Positions 47,270-58,678 of a stretch of 64,000 nucleotides of DNA are shown in pieces. Made by a program: the position numbers and the translations under genes. This stretch comes from Uranotaenia lowii (Eukaryota; Arthropoda; Insecta; Diptera; Culicidae), in contig NC_073692.1 in the NCBI RefSeq assembly GCF_029784155.1, positions 235,866,503 through 235,930,502 of the forward strand, written 5' to 3'. Every line of letters starts with the position of its first letter. Positions within the stretch are counted from its first letter, which is position 1. The notes beneath the pieces were generated by a model, which saw only the letters and a list, made by a program, of their open reading frames with translations, did not search any database and had not been told where the DNA came from.

Positions 47270-48030
47270 CGCAAAAAAAGAGATTTATCGTCATTAATTC
47301 TTTCATAACTCTTTAAGGAGTTGATGGCCCACTTTGGTGTCTTCAGATGAAAGTTGCATCATAAATTGAGCTATACAATGGTATTTTTTGCAAAATATTC
47401 GGTGGTGCAGACGGTACTTTTAGACGCCATTTAAAGATTATTTACATCTTTTCATGTTGAAGGTCATTATTAATTTTTTTTCAACTGAAGTCTGCTTCAT
47501 TTAATATTGGAACAAATTCTTTTGCTCATTGTGGCGCTCCTAGTGGACGGATTTGGAAACTTTTTTTACCCACGTGTCGGGAAATTCATTACCTTTCAAT
47601 TTGATCTCTCCGTTCGGCTTCCATGGCGGTTGTTTACAGAATGCTATCGTTTGGTGTTATGACATAAATACATGGTGAAAGGTAATGAATTTCCCGACAC
47701 GTGGGTGAAAAAAGTTTCCAAATCCGTCCACTAGGAGCGCCACAATGAGCAAAAGAATTTGTTCCAATATTAAATGAAGCAGACTTTAATTTATTTGGAA
47801 AGCTGATAAAATTTTGATGCATTTTGATGTGCTATTTTATAATTTCGGTTGAAAAATAACAGAGTTATGTAGCTTTGGAAAATGGTTATTTTTTATTTAC
47901 AAAAAAATCAAACCGAAGCTAACTCAAAAAATAAAAATGTTAGAAATCTGAAAAAAATACATGTGTTTTTAAGTCGCAAAAATGAACCAAATTTTCAATA
48001 TTGGGGAAAATCTGAAGACCCCCGGCGCAA
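47270..48030. mobile_element. Second copy of the long-TIR element, carrying a nested foldback
   Basis: It shares CAGATGAAAGTTGCATCATAA, GACGGTACTTTTAGA, AAAAATAACAGAGTTATG and CCAAATTTTCAAT with 23392-24130. The left terminal arm is missing; the right arm ends near 48010 with TTTTCAATATTGGGG. It is interrupted by the element at 47488-47786. Confidence 0.65.
47488..47786. mobile_element. Foldback MITE with 111-bp arms
   Basis: 47488-47598 and 47676-47786 are essentially perfect inverted repeats (outer ends AAGTCTGCTTCATTTAATAT; inner ends ATTACCTTTCA) around a 77-nt loop. It is inserted in the long-TIR element 47270-48030. Near identity of the arms suggests recent insertion or arm homogenisation. 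Confidence 0.85.
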
Positions 48031-48176
48031 ACCCGTCAGATAATTAAAAAAAATCCCAATAACTCAAATATCATTCTCAGACAATATTCAGCTACAATCA
48101 TTAGTTTTTACGTTATTCAACGTCTATGAAAGAAAAATCGAAAAAAATCATGTTTGGGAAAAAAATCTATACATCA

Positions 48177-48347
48177 GGGCTGAGCAACATTTTTAACCAA
48201 GGGCCAATTTAAATTTGAAATCTTGTCAGCGGGCCGCACTTGAAATAACTTTTTTTATAATAAGCAAGCTTTTCTATAACTATAAATTTTTGTCGAGAAC
48301 AAATCTGAAAAATGGGAAGATAAAACAAATTCATGGGACACCAAATT
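48177..48347 (+). mobile_element. hAT-like terminal fragment
   Basis: It starts CAGGGCTGAGCAACATTTTT, then CCAAGGGCCA and GCGGGCCGCA. CAGGG termini followed by GGGCC and GCGGGCC blocks are common in non-autonomous hAT elements. It is cut off by the family-B fragment that follows. Confidence 0.5.
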
Positions 48348-48560
48348 GGAAACGCGATTTATGAGATTAAGTTCTGATTTGTATTTTGTTGCATTTTGCC
48401 CCAGGCAGCTAACTAAATTATAAAAATATTGAAGATTGTCCGAAAAATATTTATACACCAACAGTGTTGATATAGGATGATGAAAGCAATATAAAGTTTG
48501 TAGGGGATATCATTAAGCCAATCCGTCTTACTAGGTAAAGTTTTTTACGGCATCAAAAAC
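48348..48560 (+). mobile_element. Internal fragment of MITE family B
   Basis: It matches 28150-28370, with GCGATTTATGAGATT, TGTTGCATTTTGCCCCAG, GAAAGCAATATAAAGTTTGT and GTTTTTTACGGCATC shared. It ends where the Helitron-like chain begins. Confidence 0.75.
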
Positions 48561-49135
48561 AATCATTAGAACATATCACGTTTCCAAATACTCGCCCATG
48601 CCATATTTGGTTTCATTTGCTTTATTAGTTTTTGAGTTATATAAAAAAATATGAAAGAGGCTCCCTCTCCTTTTCTACTGGAAAGAGGGAGGGGTCTCAA
48701 ATAATCATTGAAATGTTTTTCGTATCCAAATACCTTCCCGTGCCAAATTTGGTTCCAATATCTTTATTAGTTTTCGAGTTATATGAAAAGTTGTAAGGTA
48801 GCCCCCCTCCTCCCCTTCCTATCACCTCACTTAGAGGAGGGAGGGGTACCTGATATTCATACAAATATTCCTCGTTCCCGAATACCACCCCATACCAAAT
48901 TTGATACCATTTGGTTGATGTGTACTCGAGTTATGAAAAAAAATTTCTTTTGTTTGGGAGGCCCCTCCCCCCCTTCATGATAGAGGGAGGGGTCTCAAAT
49001 CATAATAAGAACCTTCCACTGCCTCCAATACCTCCACCTGCCAAGTTTCACGCAATTCGGTTCAGTAGTTTTTGAGTCCATAGGGAACAGACAGACAGAC
49101 AGACAGACAGACAGAAATTCATTTTTATCTACATA
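48561..49135 (-). mobile_element. Helitron-like element, chain member 3 (truncated)
   Basis: On the minus strand its 5' end is a decayed TATGTAGATAAAAATGAATT followed by (CTGT)n, directly abutting the CTAG end of the next member at 49136. The interior consists of subrepeats with CCAAATTTGG and GAGTTAT words. The 3' end is missing at 48561, against the family-B fragment. Confidence 0.6.
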
Positions 49136-50902
49136 CTAGCTGACCTGGTGTGCTTTGCTACACCTTTCAAAATCAAATGATATTTTCAAAAATTATTCAG
49201 ATTTTTATTGTTTTCTTGGCATTATTTTAAATCAAATTATAACATAACTCATAAGCTATCGCTAAAAAAAGAGCTGCAGTTTCGAATTGTAACACAAAGA
49301 TAAATTTAATCTGTCTGGAAGGTCTCAAATTAATCGTACGCATACAATGTAACTTATAAAGTACGGTTGTTTTTGCTTGATATGTTCTGGTTTTAAGCTA
49401 AAAAACTGGTAAGAGAGCCGCCTCCTCTGTCCTTTCCTTCACCTCCTGCTGAATGGAGGTCGTGATCTTCATTCCCAAAAATCCTCGTATATCAAATATT
49501 GTTCCATTGGTTGATAAGTTTTTAAGCTTTACAACAAAATGTATATGGAGCCTCCTCCTTTCTTCCCCTCTCTATACTGTAAAGCGTAAGGGTCTATAAC
49601 AATCGTAGAAACATATCTCGTAGCCAAGTACCTTTCCATGCCATATTTGTTTCCATTTGTTGGCTTCGTTAGCATAAATTGAGAACTTATGCTAAAAAAT
49701 TGTATTGGACTCACCTCCCTCCTCCTATGTACTTACGATGGTGTGTCAGATAATCATAGAATCAAACCAAAATGATTTTCCACGTTTAAAATTTGTCCAT
49801 TTCTCGGATTTTGTAAAAAATAAAGTTGAATGTAAGTTGAATGTTCTTCCCTTCCTATATTCCCAATTCTATCATTCTACTGCAAGAAAGGAATTGTTTC
49901 ACATAGAAAAATTATTTTTCGTACTCGAATACTTTTTGATGCCAAATTTGGTTGCATTTGCTCGATTTATTCTCAAGATATGCAAAAAAAAATGTGTGGA
50001 AGTCCCCCTTTCCCCCTTTATGTCTTTCCGCTTAAAAAGATGGGGCCTCAATATCGTTCCATGCCAAATTTGGTTCCATTATCTGTTGTAGTTCTTGAGA
50101 TATGCAGTAATAACTGTTTGAAACTTCCCTCCCTTTTTCTTTTCTCCCCGCTGGAAAAAAGGAAGGGGTCTCAAACAATCATAAGAATATGTCACGTTCC
50201 CAAATACCTGTCCAGGCCAAATTTGGTTCCATTTGCTTAATTGGTTATTGAGTTATGTAAAAATTATTAAAGAGTCCCCTTCTGCCCTTTATATCACCCT
50301 ACTGGAAAGAGGGAGGGGTCCCAGATAATCATAGAAATATTTTTCGTATCCAAATACCCTCCCATGCCAAATTTGGTTCCATTTGCTTTATTAGTTTTTG
50401 AGTTATGAATAAAAATATGAAAGAGGCCCCCTCCCCCTTTCTACTGGAAAGAGGGAGGGGTCTCAAATAATCATTGAAATATTTTTCGTATCAAAATACC
50501 TTACCATGCCAAATTTGGTTCCAATATCTTGATAAGTTTTCGAGTTATATGAAAAATTGTAAGGTAGCACCTCCTCCTCCTTCTTATCACCCCACTGAGA
50601 GGAAGGAGGGGTACCTTATATTCATTGAAATATTCCCCGTCCCCAAAAACCACCCCATGCCAAATTAGATACCATTTGCTTGATTGGTTCTCGAGTTATG
50701 CAAAAAATAGTCTATTGTTTGGGAGGCCCTTCCTCCCCTTCCTGTTAGGCGGAGGGGTCTCAAACTATAATAGGAACCTTCCCCGGACTCCAATACCCCC
50801 ACCTGCCAAGTTTCACGCAAATCGATTCAGTTGTTTCTGAGTCTATAGGGAACAGACAGACAGACAGACAGACAGACAGAAATTCATTTTTATATATATA
50901 TA
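49136..50902 (-). mobile_element. Helitron-like (Helentron-type) element, chain member 2, end to end
   Basis: On the minus strand the 5' end is TCTATATATATAAAAATGAA (at 50902) followed by a (CTGT)n tract. The 3' end is CCAGGTCAGCTAG (at 49136). No terminal inverted repeats or TSD were seen. The CTAG end with adjacent T fits Helentron-type rolling-circle elements. The interior holds at least six subrepeats of about 120-155 bp marked by GCCAAATTTGG at 49941, 50063, 50216, 50366, 50508 and 50659. Each includes a CCCCTCCCT-like pyrimidine tract and TGAGTTATG. No Rep/helicase is encoded, so it is non-autonomous. ORFs at 49705-50840 are subrepeat translations. Confidence 0.65.
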
Positions 50903-51825
50903 GATAGCTGACCCGGTGTGCTTTGCTACACCTTGTAAAAATAAATGTAATTTGTAAAAAGTTATTCAAATTTAGATTTTTGTAAGCGTTTTTTTTTAAT
51001 CAAGCCTCATCATGGTTTGAAACCAAAAACTTTGAAATGAGAGCTGCAGCTGGAGTTCCGAATTGCAATTCAAAAAAGGTATATATTATTTACTGAAGCT
51101 TGATTTCTAAACTTGTTTTTCAAGATCTGAAATTTGTACTTTGTTTTTAATGCTTCATAATGACTCTAATAATGTCAATATTTATAGATTTTCCACAGTT
51201 TTTCCCATTGTTACGAACTTCCATAAAAACAATTGTCACATCTATTTTTGAGTTATGCGAAATATCCGTATGCAAAAAAATCCTCTTTTAAAATATGGTC
51301 CCTTTTTGAAAAGCTCTTTATCTAAAACATATATGGGAGCTCCCCCCACTGTTTGAAGATGGTAGGCTAATATATCCGGCTCGAGTTTACATAAATTTCT
51401 TAGTAAAAGAAAAAGATTCGCATAGTGGAATTTATTGCGCATTGAACTTCAAGGAAATAGAATTTTGAAAACCGATCAATAGCGTAAATTGGAACAGTTT
51501 TTTGAGTATATTCCTAAAATTCTGTATAATGAGCACTTCCAGCCCCTGATTAGTTTTAGATGATGTATTTTTTGAAGTTAAAAAAATAAGCTATCGAAAT
51601 TTCAAAAAAAACGATGAAAAGGATTTTTAATAAACATTTTCAAACTGCTTTTTTCACCATCCTCGCCCTTCGTAGCAGTTTGAATATCTATCAATTTTGC
51701 GCCAAAACTATGTTCAAAAAATGTTTCGACATATGCCAAACTCGTGGACATGAGACATTATAGCTTGAAGTTTTCCCAAACAACACGTATGAAAATTATC
51801 GATTTTATACACTGAAAATTTCTTG

Positions 51826-53347
51826 TCTATATATATAAAACAGGGAGAGAGACAGACCATACAGAAATGTGCGAACACGCAAAACTCTTCACTGGATCAT
51901 CCGATTTGCATGCGATTTTTTTTGTTGTGTTCCTCTTCACGCGAAGAATAACTCAACGGTGAAATAATTTCGAAAATGTTTTTGTGAAATTTGAAAATTA
52001 ATTTTTAGTTTTTATTCGTATCAAATAAAAGTCATGGCACCCAATTTCCATTTTTTTTTTTTTTCATTCGAATCACCCAGAGTAAAAAGGCGCCAAAAGC
52101 AATCAAGGCTTACTGATGTACATCCATCTCTCTAAAGGAAGTTTTGGCGCCCATTTTCGTTGCAAGTGTACTTTTCACGTGGCACCAGTAAAATGGATAC
52201 TTGGATGTGATTTTCCCTATGGGGTTCCGCAACTACGAAGCATAGCAAAGCCTGTGCGAAGAATATTGACAAAATTTGTAATTTTTTGCATCAGAATCAA
52301 GGCAAATCCTAGATTTTTTTTTAGATGTTTGTTCGTTCACCGTTAATTTTTTTGAAATGTCATATTCTTTTAGCAACTCAAGCAATATGGCTGTAAAATT
52401 TCCAATAGATTCAAAACAACTTAATAAGATTGAATTGTAACATTTCATTACCAAATCATTTTTTATGAGTTTTGGTAACACCAATAGAAAGTCATATAAC
52501 TGGTAAAAGATCACCTTAATATATTTTTTGTTGATTTAATCCAGTTAGTTTGAGAATTGAAGGTTATTAATTTTGAGATTCCAAGTAAATTGAATCAATA
52601 TCATAAAAACGGATTGGAGGATCAGGAAACATTGGAAAATCCACACTACCTTTCATGCTCAGTGGTTAATCGGATCTTTTGAAAATTTCACCTATGTAGG
52701 ACTTTTTCTTGATATTAGATCCAACTCTCAGTTTCAAAAGTCAGAAAAAAGGATCGTAATCAATAATATCATCAAGTACTAAAAACTTGAAAGAATATAA
52801 AAATTAAATTTTAAGTAAAAAGCAACGCAAATCTAAAATACAACTCTATTTATGACGAGTCCAGCAAAAAAAATCTATTTTCTGTTGAAATCATTCTTCA
52901 ACATTTTTAAAATACTTTGTCAGATAGAGGTTTTGAATAGGAATGACCTAAACTAAATTTAAACTCGATAGATTAAGCGTTCTTAAGTTACCGGAACTGA
53001 TCATTAGCAGAACTTTATTATGCGCTACCTCAACAAGCAAATAAGTTCGCTAAACCAAAGTTAGCGAACTTATTAGAGCAAATCGTATGAGCGTTTTTGT
53101 GTCACGAACTGCCGGTTTTAAATATAAATTTATGTATGATATTTTCCATTCCATTAGCGGGTTTTTGAGTGAACTTAAAATAATGAAATTCGAATGACGA
53201 ACCATAATTCTGGATTTTTTTTCTGATACAAAGGTATCCACTAGCTTCTATACACTTAAAAGAAAAGGCTGACTAAGGAACAGTGCTAAAATATAAAAAT
53301 AAATACTCAAAAATTACAGGCTTAACAAAGTTTGCCGGGTCAGCTAG
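51826..53347 (+). mobile_element. Helitron-like element on the plus strand, nested
   Basis: It begins TCTATATATATAAAACAGGG and ends GCCGGGTCAGCTAG followed by T, the same terminal logic as the minus-strand chain but with a different 5' region and interior. Length is 1522 bp. No replicase or helicase motif is visible, so it is probably non-autonomous. Confidence 0.6.
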
Positions 53348-53488
53348 TTTTTAAATAAAATTATCAAAGCAAAAAATATCAGTTGCATCACTAAATAATT
53401 TCTCTGCGTTTTTTTATTTCCTCTTTGAAAGTCATATATTCAAAACTGTTGGCAAAATTAAATTTCTAAGTTAACATTTGTTCCGTAT

Positions 53489-53816
53489 ATCGGGGCAAGT
53501 GTAAATGCAAAGCTTATTTTCAGATGCGTTAGAGTAATGGCTTCAAAATGGATTTAATACGTATATCAGTTTGTTTGTTTTATCAAGTTTCATTGATATA
53601 TCTGCAGTATTCCAGCATTATAAATTTATGTATGTTACTCCACTTTTAACGAATGCTGTTCAAAGCAAATGACCTTCATTTACAAAGACATTTGAAAATT
53701 TCTAATATCCGCTTCAGTTTCAACATTCGGAATACCCCTTCTGGACTTTCCAACAAATTGAATCATTTTGAAGATGAATTTCTTAAAAGTTCGACGTTTG
53801 CCCTTGCCCCACCGAG
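53489..53816. mobile_element. Possible small TA-flanked MITE with GGGGCAAG ends
   Basis: Left TATCGGGGCAAGTGTAAATG and right (reverse-complemented) CTCGGTGGGGCAAGGGCAAACG resemble each other and family B. TA-like flanks exist, but the repeats are imperfect, so the call is weak. Confidence 0.35.
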
Positions 53817-53942
53817 TAGGTGACTGGAGGGAATATTGTTTTGAACACTTTAAAGTATACTAAAAATTTCTCATAAAAATTTAGCTTCCAGTTGAATATC
53901 AGTTCTAAAGTCTCACTTTAAAAAAAGTACAGTTTCAGTTAA

Positions 53943-54671
53943 GGGGGGGGTAGGGTCTAACACTTTCAAAAAATCGATTTTTTTATTTTTTTATTTTCTT
54001 ATTGTAAAACATTTCAAGAATGTTGTGTCAAATTTTCAAGTCAATTGAAGCAAAACTGTAGAAGTTATAGGCCTTTATCTCCTCCCATCTAATACTGCAA
54101 GAAAGCAAGAGCAGAAACTTCAAACGCGTTTTTCTCGAAAGCACATTTTTAAAGTCCGTGGACATCGTCATTTGAAAACTACTTATCCGATTCTTTTCAA
54201 ATTTGGAACATATTTTCTACATATAAAATACCAGACCCCAACGTTTTTCTTTTTTGATTTTTTTACTTTGGGGAGATTTTACAGGTGAAAAATGGCGGAT
54301 TTTTAAGTGAAAAATCGTAGTTTTTACTTCAAACAGCCACAAAAATTTCATAAAAATATTTTTAAGTTAAATAAAAACGTTGGGGTCCAGAAAAACATCT
54401 ATTAAAAATATTTTGCTCTGATTTTTTGACTTCAGATGATTCTGTGCTGAGATACAGTGTCCACCGCAAATCCTGATTTCTAAAAGGCATCCTCGAAAGT
54501 GCTCCGTCACCGGCTCATTTTTCAATATTTTTCTACGAAAAAATTACTAAATGTTCTTTTAACAATGCTTTGTATAATGCAAAAAATTTGAATACATTTG
54601 TTTGAACGATAGCTCTAGAAAAAAATCGTGAAAATGGTGTTTTTTTATACCCGTTAGACCCTACCCCCCCC
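53943..54671. mobile_element. TTAA-flanked MITE with GGGGGGGGTAGGGTCTAAC ends
   Basis: The terminal repeat GGGGGGGGTAGGGTCTAAC recurs inverted at the right end with one or two base differences in the G run. It is flanked by TTAA at 53939-53942 and 54672-54675. The 729-bp interior has no ORF. TTAA would suggest piggyBac-type mobilisation; TA with one more terminal base is an equally consistent reading. Confidence 0.75.
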
Positions 54672-56203
54672 TTAAGTACATGTTTACATGTTCAACAAAA
54701 TGTTTCCGATCTACCTCTGTTGAAAACATCTAATTCATATTTCTGTTATCAATATGATTCAAAAATAACCTTGTTGGCAAATTGGGTTAAAAAATTGTAT
54801 GTAAATTCTTCACTTTTAGTTTTTTTTTTTTCAATTGCTAAAGTGTCATACCATTATTTCATTAGCATCAGAACTAAATTTATATTTTTTGGACAACAAA
54901 TGCTATATGGACAACAAATATGACAGTATTTTTGCAAATCTTTCAATTGCTTTTGATTCGCAAAATGTCAATCTGGATCACATCTAGGCTTCATTCATAC
55001 CCATGTGCTGTACAAATGAGCTAGGAATCAAGTAGAAAAAAATCACATCAAGGCTTCATATTGCCACCCCTTGCATTGAAAATATGCTTGGTTGAGAAAT
55101 AGGCGCCAAAATACTGATCAGTATGCTATGCCATGGTTACTATCCTCTCACGACGTATGTTCGCGACGCCTCGACCATGGAGACGAAAAACAAACCGCCC
55201 AAAGAAAAAAAAAATCTATTACGGCCTTATCGGTGAATGTTATGTTCTCATAGTGGGAACATTTCAAGAGAAATTATAGATGGAGAGAAGAAGATTAGAA
55301 GAAAATTATAGGTGTTGAAATGAGCGGGTAGAAATTTTTAAGAAGCATTTTCACCACATACTTAACTTTTGTTCAATCACGGATCAACTATTTTGAAATG
55401 TTAGAATCGGACAGGGTTGAGTCTAACACAACACAATAGTTGATCTTGCGTGGTTCGCACCGCGAAACTTGCAGTGCGAACGAACAAAGGAAAGCATGTG
55501 GTCGCTCTGAAAAGCTCCCGTAAACGGTACAACGGTTCTATCGACTTCAGACTTGTACCGGTTGTTATCTTTGCGAGCGATCCAATCGGGGGCCTTATAC
55601 CCTTACGGTTAACAGTGTGGAAAGGGGAAAAGGGGGGGGGGTCCATATAAATTTTGATGCAAAGCTTGAAAACTTATCAACCAACCAAAAACCTTTCCAT
55701 GCCATATGGACCCCCTCCCTCCTCCTATGTACCTACTCACTGGAAGGAGGATGGTGTGTCAAATAATCATAGAAATGAAATATTTTTCGTATCCAAATAC
55801 CTTCCTATGCCAAATTTGGTTCCAATATCTTTATTAGTTTTCGAGATATATGAAAAATTGTAAGGTAGCCTTCCTCCCTCCTTCCTATCTCCCCTCTGAG
55901 AGGAGGGAGGGGTACCTTATATTCATAGAAACATTCCTCGGTCCCAAATACCACTCTATGCCAAATTTGATACCATTTGCTTGATTGGTTCTCGAGTTAT
56001 GCAAAAAATTGTCTTTAGTTTGGGAGGCCCCTCCCTCACTTCATGAGAGAAGGAAGGGTCTCAAACTATAATAGGAACCTTCCCCTGCCTCCAATACCCA
56101 CATCTGCCAAGTTTCACGCAAATCGGTTCAGTAGTTTCCGAGTCTATAGGGAACAGACAGACAGACAGACAGACAGACAGAAATTCATTTTTATATATAT
56201 AGA

Positions 56204-56279
56204 TTTTAAGATTTTATATTTTTAAGATATTCCACTTTCGAGATACAGCGAAGGAATCAAGTATCCTCATTCTCCCCTA
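56204..56279 (+). mobile_element. Terminal fragment of MITE family C
   Basis: TTTCGAGATACAGC and GGAATCAAGTATCCTCATTC, then TCCCC and TA, match the right end of 38483-39434. It directly abuts the 5' end of Helitron-like member 1, so the chain may have inserted into or beside a family-C copy. Confidence 0.7.
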
Positions 56280-58676
56280 TGTATTTATAAGGAGCAAGAT
56301 GGTACAATAAAATGTTACAAACTTTCAGATATTCAGTCAATTGCCTTATGTGGACATTATATACTATCAAACTACATTATCTCAACATTGTTTGAATTAC
56401 TATTCAGATTTTTCATGTGGTTCCAGAGAGTGATTCTCATGTGTAAAAAATAAATTAGGAGATAAAAATATTTGCTCTTCAATGGGAATGTATATGACTT
56501 TTTAAGCTTAAAGTGATTTTAGAGAAAATATATGCCGCGAAATTTAGGTATAGAGTAATCTGACTTAGTCCTTTTTGTAAAAAAGGCAGTTCGATGAATT
56601 AAATAAAATTGGAACGAAACCTGCTGAACCTTCAACCTTCATCGACAAGCTATTACTTCACACAAATCAGTTGTATCAAATCTTCGTCTGCTATACTACT
56701 ACAGAAATATATTTGTAAATATCGTATAACTTAAAACATCGAACCCTTGGAAACCAATACATTTGTAAATACATCTTCGCAAAATACCTTCGATTCTACC
56801 GTCGAGTTTATCACGCCGAGAACCTTGAAAAGATATCTTTAAGTACCAAATTGACCCCTTTTAAGTTTTTCTGAGCTGATTTTAAGGATCTATACGTTAA
56901 TGTTCTCCTTTTGGATGAAAACAAGTTTATTTTCAAGACAACTCTCTGGAGCCACTGTTTTCCCTATACCTACCTATTAATTTATTCATTGATTCCGTGG
57001 ATGAATTCAAACTTCAAACTTTTTTTTTTGAATAATTAGGTAAAAACCCTTTATTCTTTGTGATGATGTCGTTTTCAACATCACACAAGACTGAGCCATA
57101 TGTACTTTTTCTTAGATGTAGATGTAGATTTACGATGATGCATAGAAAAGAATAATGTTTACACATAATAAACACAAGAGCCTTAACAAGAGTCTTCTTT
57201 TTCGTTTCTGTTGTAGGTAGGATTTTCGAATGTTCATTCCGGTTTCCTTATGTTCATCTGACCTCCATTTTTCTCGCTTGGGTAATCATTTTAAGTTTCC
57301 GGTTCCATAGCTCTTTATAGCTCAAATTTGCTAGTAGAGAAAAAAAACCAGAAGCTAAAATAAAACATCAACATGAAAAGCAGCAAATGTTGAATCAGAT
57401 GGATGAGAGCATTCCAACTTGCAAAACCAAAAACACCACTCTCTCTGCGGTACAAAACGACTGAAATGATAACAAGAGTTCCTATCCGTTCGTCTGAAAT
57501 GCTACGTCTTCAAGGCTTATATTAGATAAGCCCTACAGCAGCGAGCGATAGGTATTTGCCGAGCCAGTTTTTCCACCCTCAATCCCGGTTTCACCCGCAT
57601 CTCAACGTTCGTTGTTGAAATCCTCGGGTGGCCAAAGCTTGTGCTTTTCCGAAGTCCTTTTCTGCCAGTCTTAAACCTCACACACTTAGCGTGTGTTTTT
57701 TTTTATACTTTTTCATTGTTTGTACCTTCCGTCCGGGAGCTTTTCTCTCAAAAGAGAGACCGACTGACTATGAAGTGGTGGCCCATTATTTGGAGCACGC
57801 ATGTGCAAAAGTGGGCCCCCCATTAATCGATAATGTTGTTGTGGCTCTCGCGTAACCATAACTTTACGAAAGCTTCCGTTTGTAACGATCCTGCCTAGTC
57901 CTGCCTGGGCCCTCTCGCTCTCTGTGAAGATTTTCACGATTTTACAAATCGAGCTCATCTGAGTGAGAGATTGAGGCGATCGTGTATCAACGTATCAACC
58001 AACAAAAAAAAACAGCTGCATGTATTGGTACCCGGAGAACACGAGTATGATAGATTCCTACCTTTCGCCTTTTACTACGAGGACGGAACCACTAGGTCAT
58101 TCAAGCTCTTTTCCTCACCATTCTCGATAGTAGTGTGCTGTGTAGTATAGCTAAAAGGTAGGACCCACTTGTAAAGCCAGCCAAGGAAAAGCCTGAAAAC
58201 ATCCATTCGGGGAAATGAGTCTGGTCGGTTGTTGGTGGTAGTGTGTTTATGCAGACCGTTTTCGCCCGCCCGCCGAGAGTTGTTAGAATCCTTCAGCTTT
58301 TATGGCTGTAAGGCCCCAAAAAAAAGTCGTAGCTGAAACCATTCCTGTCTGAGCCATTTGGCTACGGGATAAGCTGGGGAAAATAATCAAGTCATCAAAA
58401 CAGTTTTCACTGGAACGAATCCAAGCCAATGAATTCCTGGAAGTTTTGTGTAAAGACTAAATAAATCGAGGTTGGCAACCTAGAAGCAAACCTAACATAA
58501 TAAACCTTTTCATAGATTTAAGTTTGTTCATCACACACATCGGAGGATTTCGACTTAATCATATCACGAGGTATTGGGAATATTTTTCTTGCTTCAAAAA
58601 TCTAATTAATTCAGCGGTTTGAACTACATATTTACATGAAAAATAGACATTTAGGAAAAACAAACATGATTACTCT
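56280..58676. other. No gene recognised; 57480-58400 complex
   Basis: The stretch 57480-58400 is comparatively GC-rich, looks unique and has short overlapping ORFs on both strands (57628-57855, 57713-57958) without a known domain. It could be conserved intronic or promoter-proximal DNA. No splice-bounded coding exon could be defended. Confidence 0.4.
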
Positions 58677-58678
58677 TA

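Larger units (their letters stand above)
50903..56203 (-). mobile_element. Helitron-like element, chain member 1, interrupted by later insertions
   Basis: The minus-strand 5' end TCTATATATATAAAAATGAA lies at 56203 with a (CTGT)n tract and subrepeats over 55620-56160. The 3' end GGTCAGCTA lies at 50903, fused directly to the TCTATATATATA start of member 2. The 3' region (50904-51100) matches that of member 2, with GTGTAGCAAAGCACACC. The long span is explained in part by the nested elements at 51826-53347 and 53943-54671. The section 55100-55610 is more GC-rich and unassigned. Confidence 0.5.

Noticed and set aside
49705..50840. Overlapping ORFs with recurring MPNLVP / AKFHANRF-type peptides
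   Set aside because: They translate the roughly 150-bp Helitron-like subrepeats; frame and length are accidental.
55401..55650. ORFs on both strands in a GC-richer patch (for example MVRTAKLAVRTNKG...)
   Set aside because: No family recognised, and the plus-strand ORF ends inside Helitron-like repeat sequence. Left as part of chain member 1.
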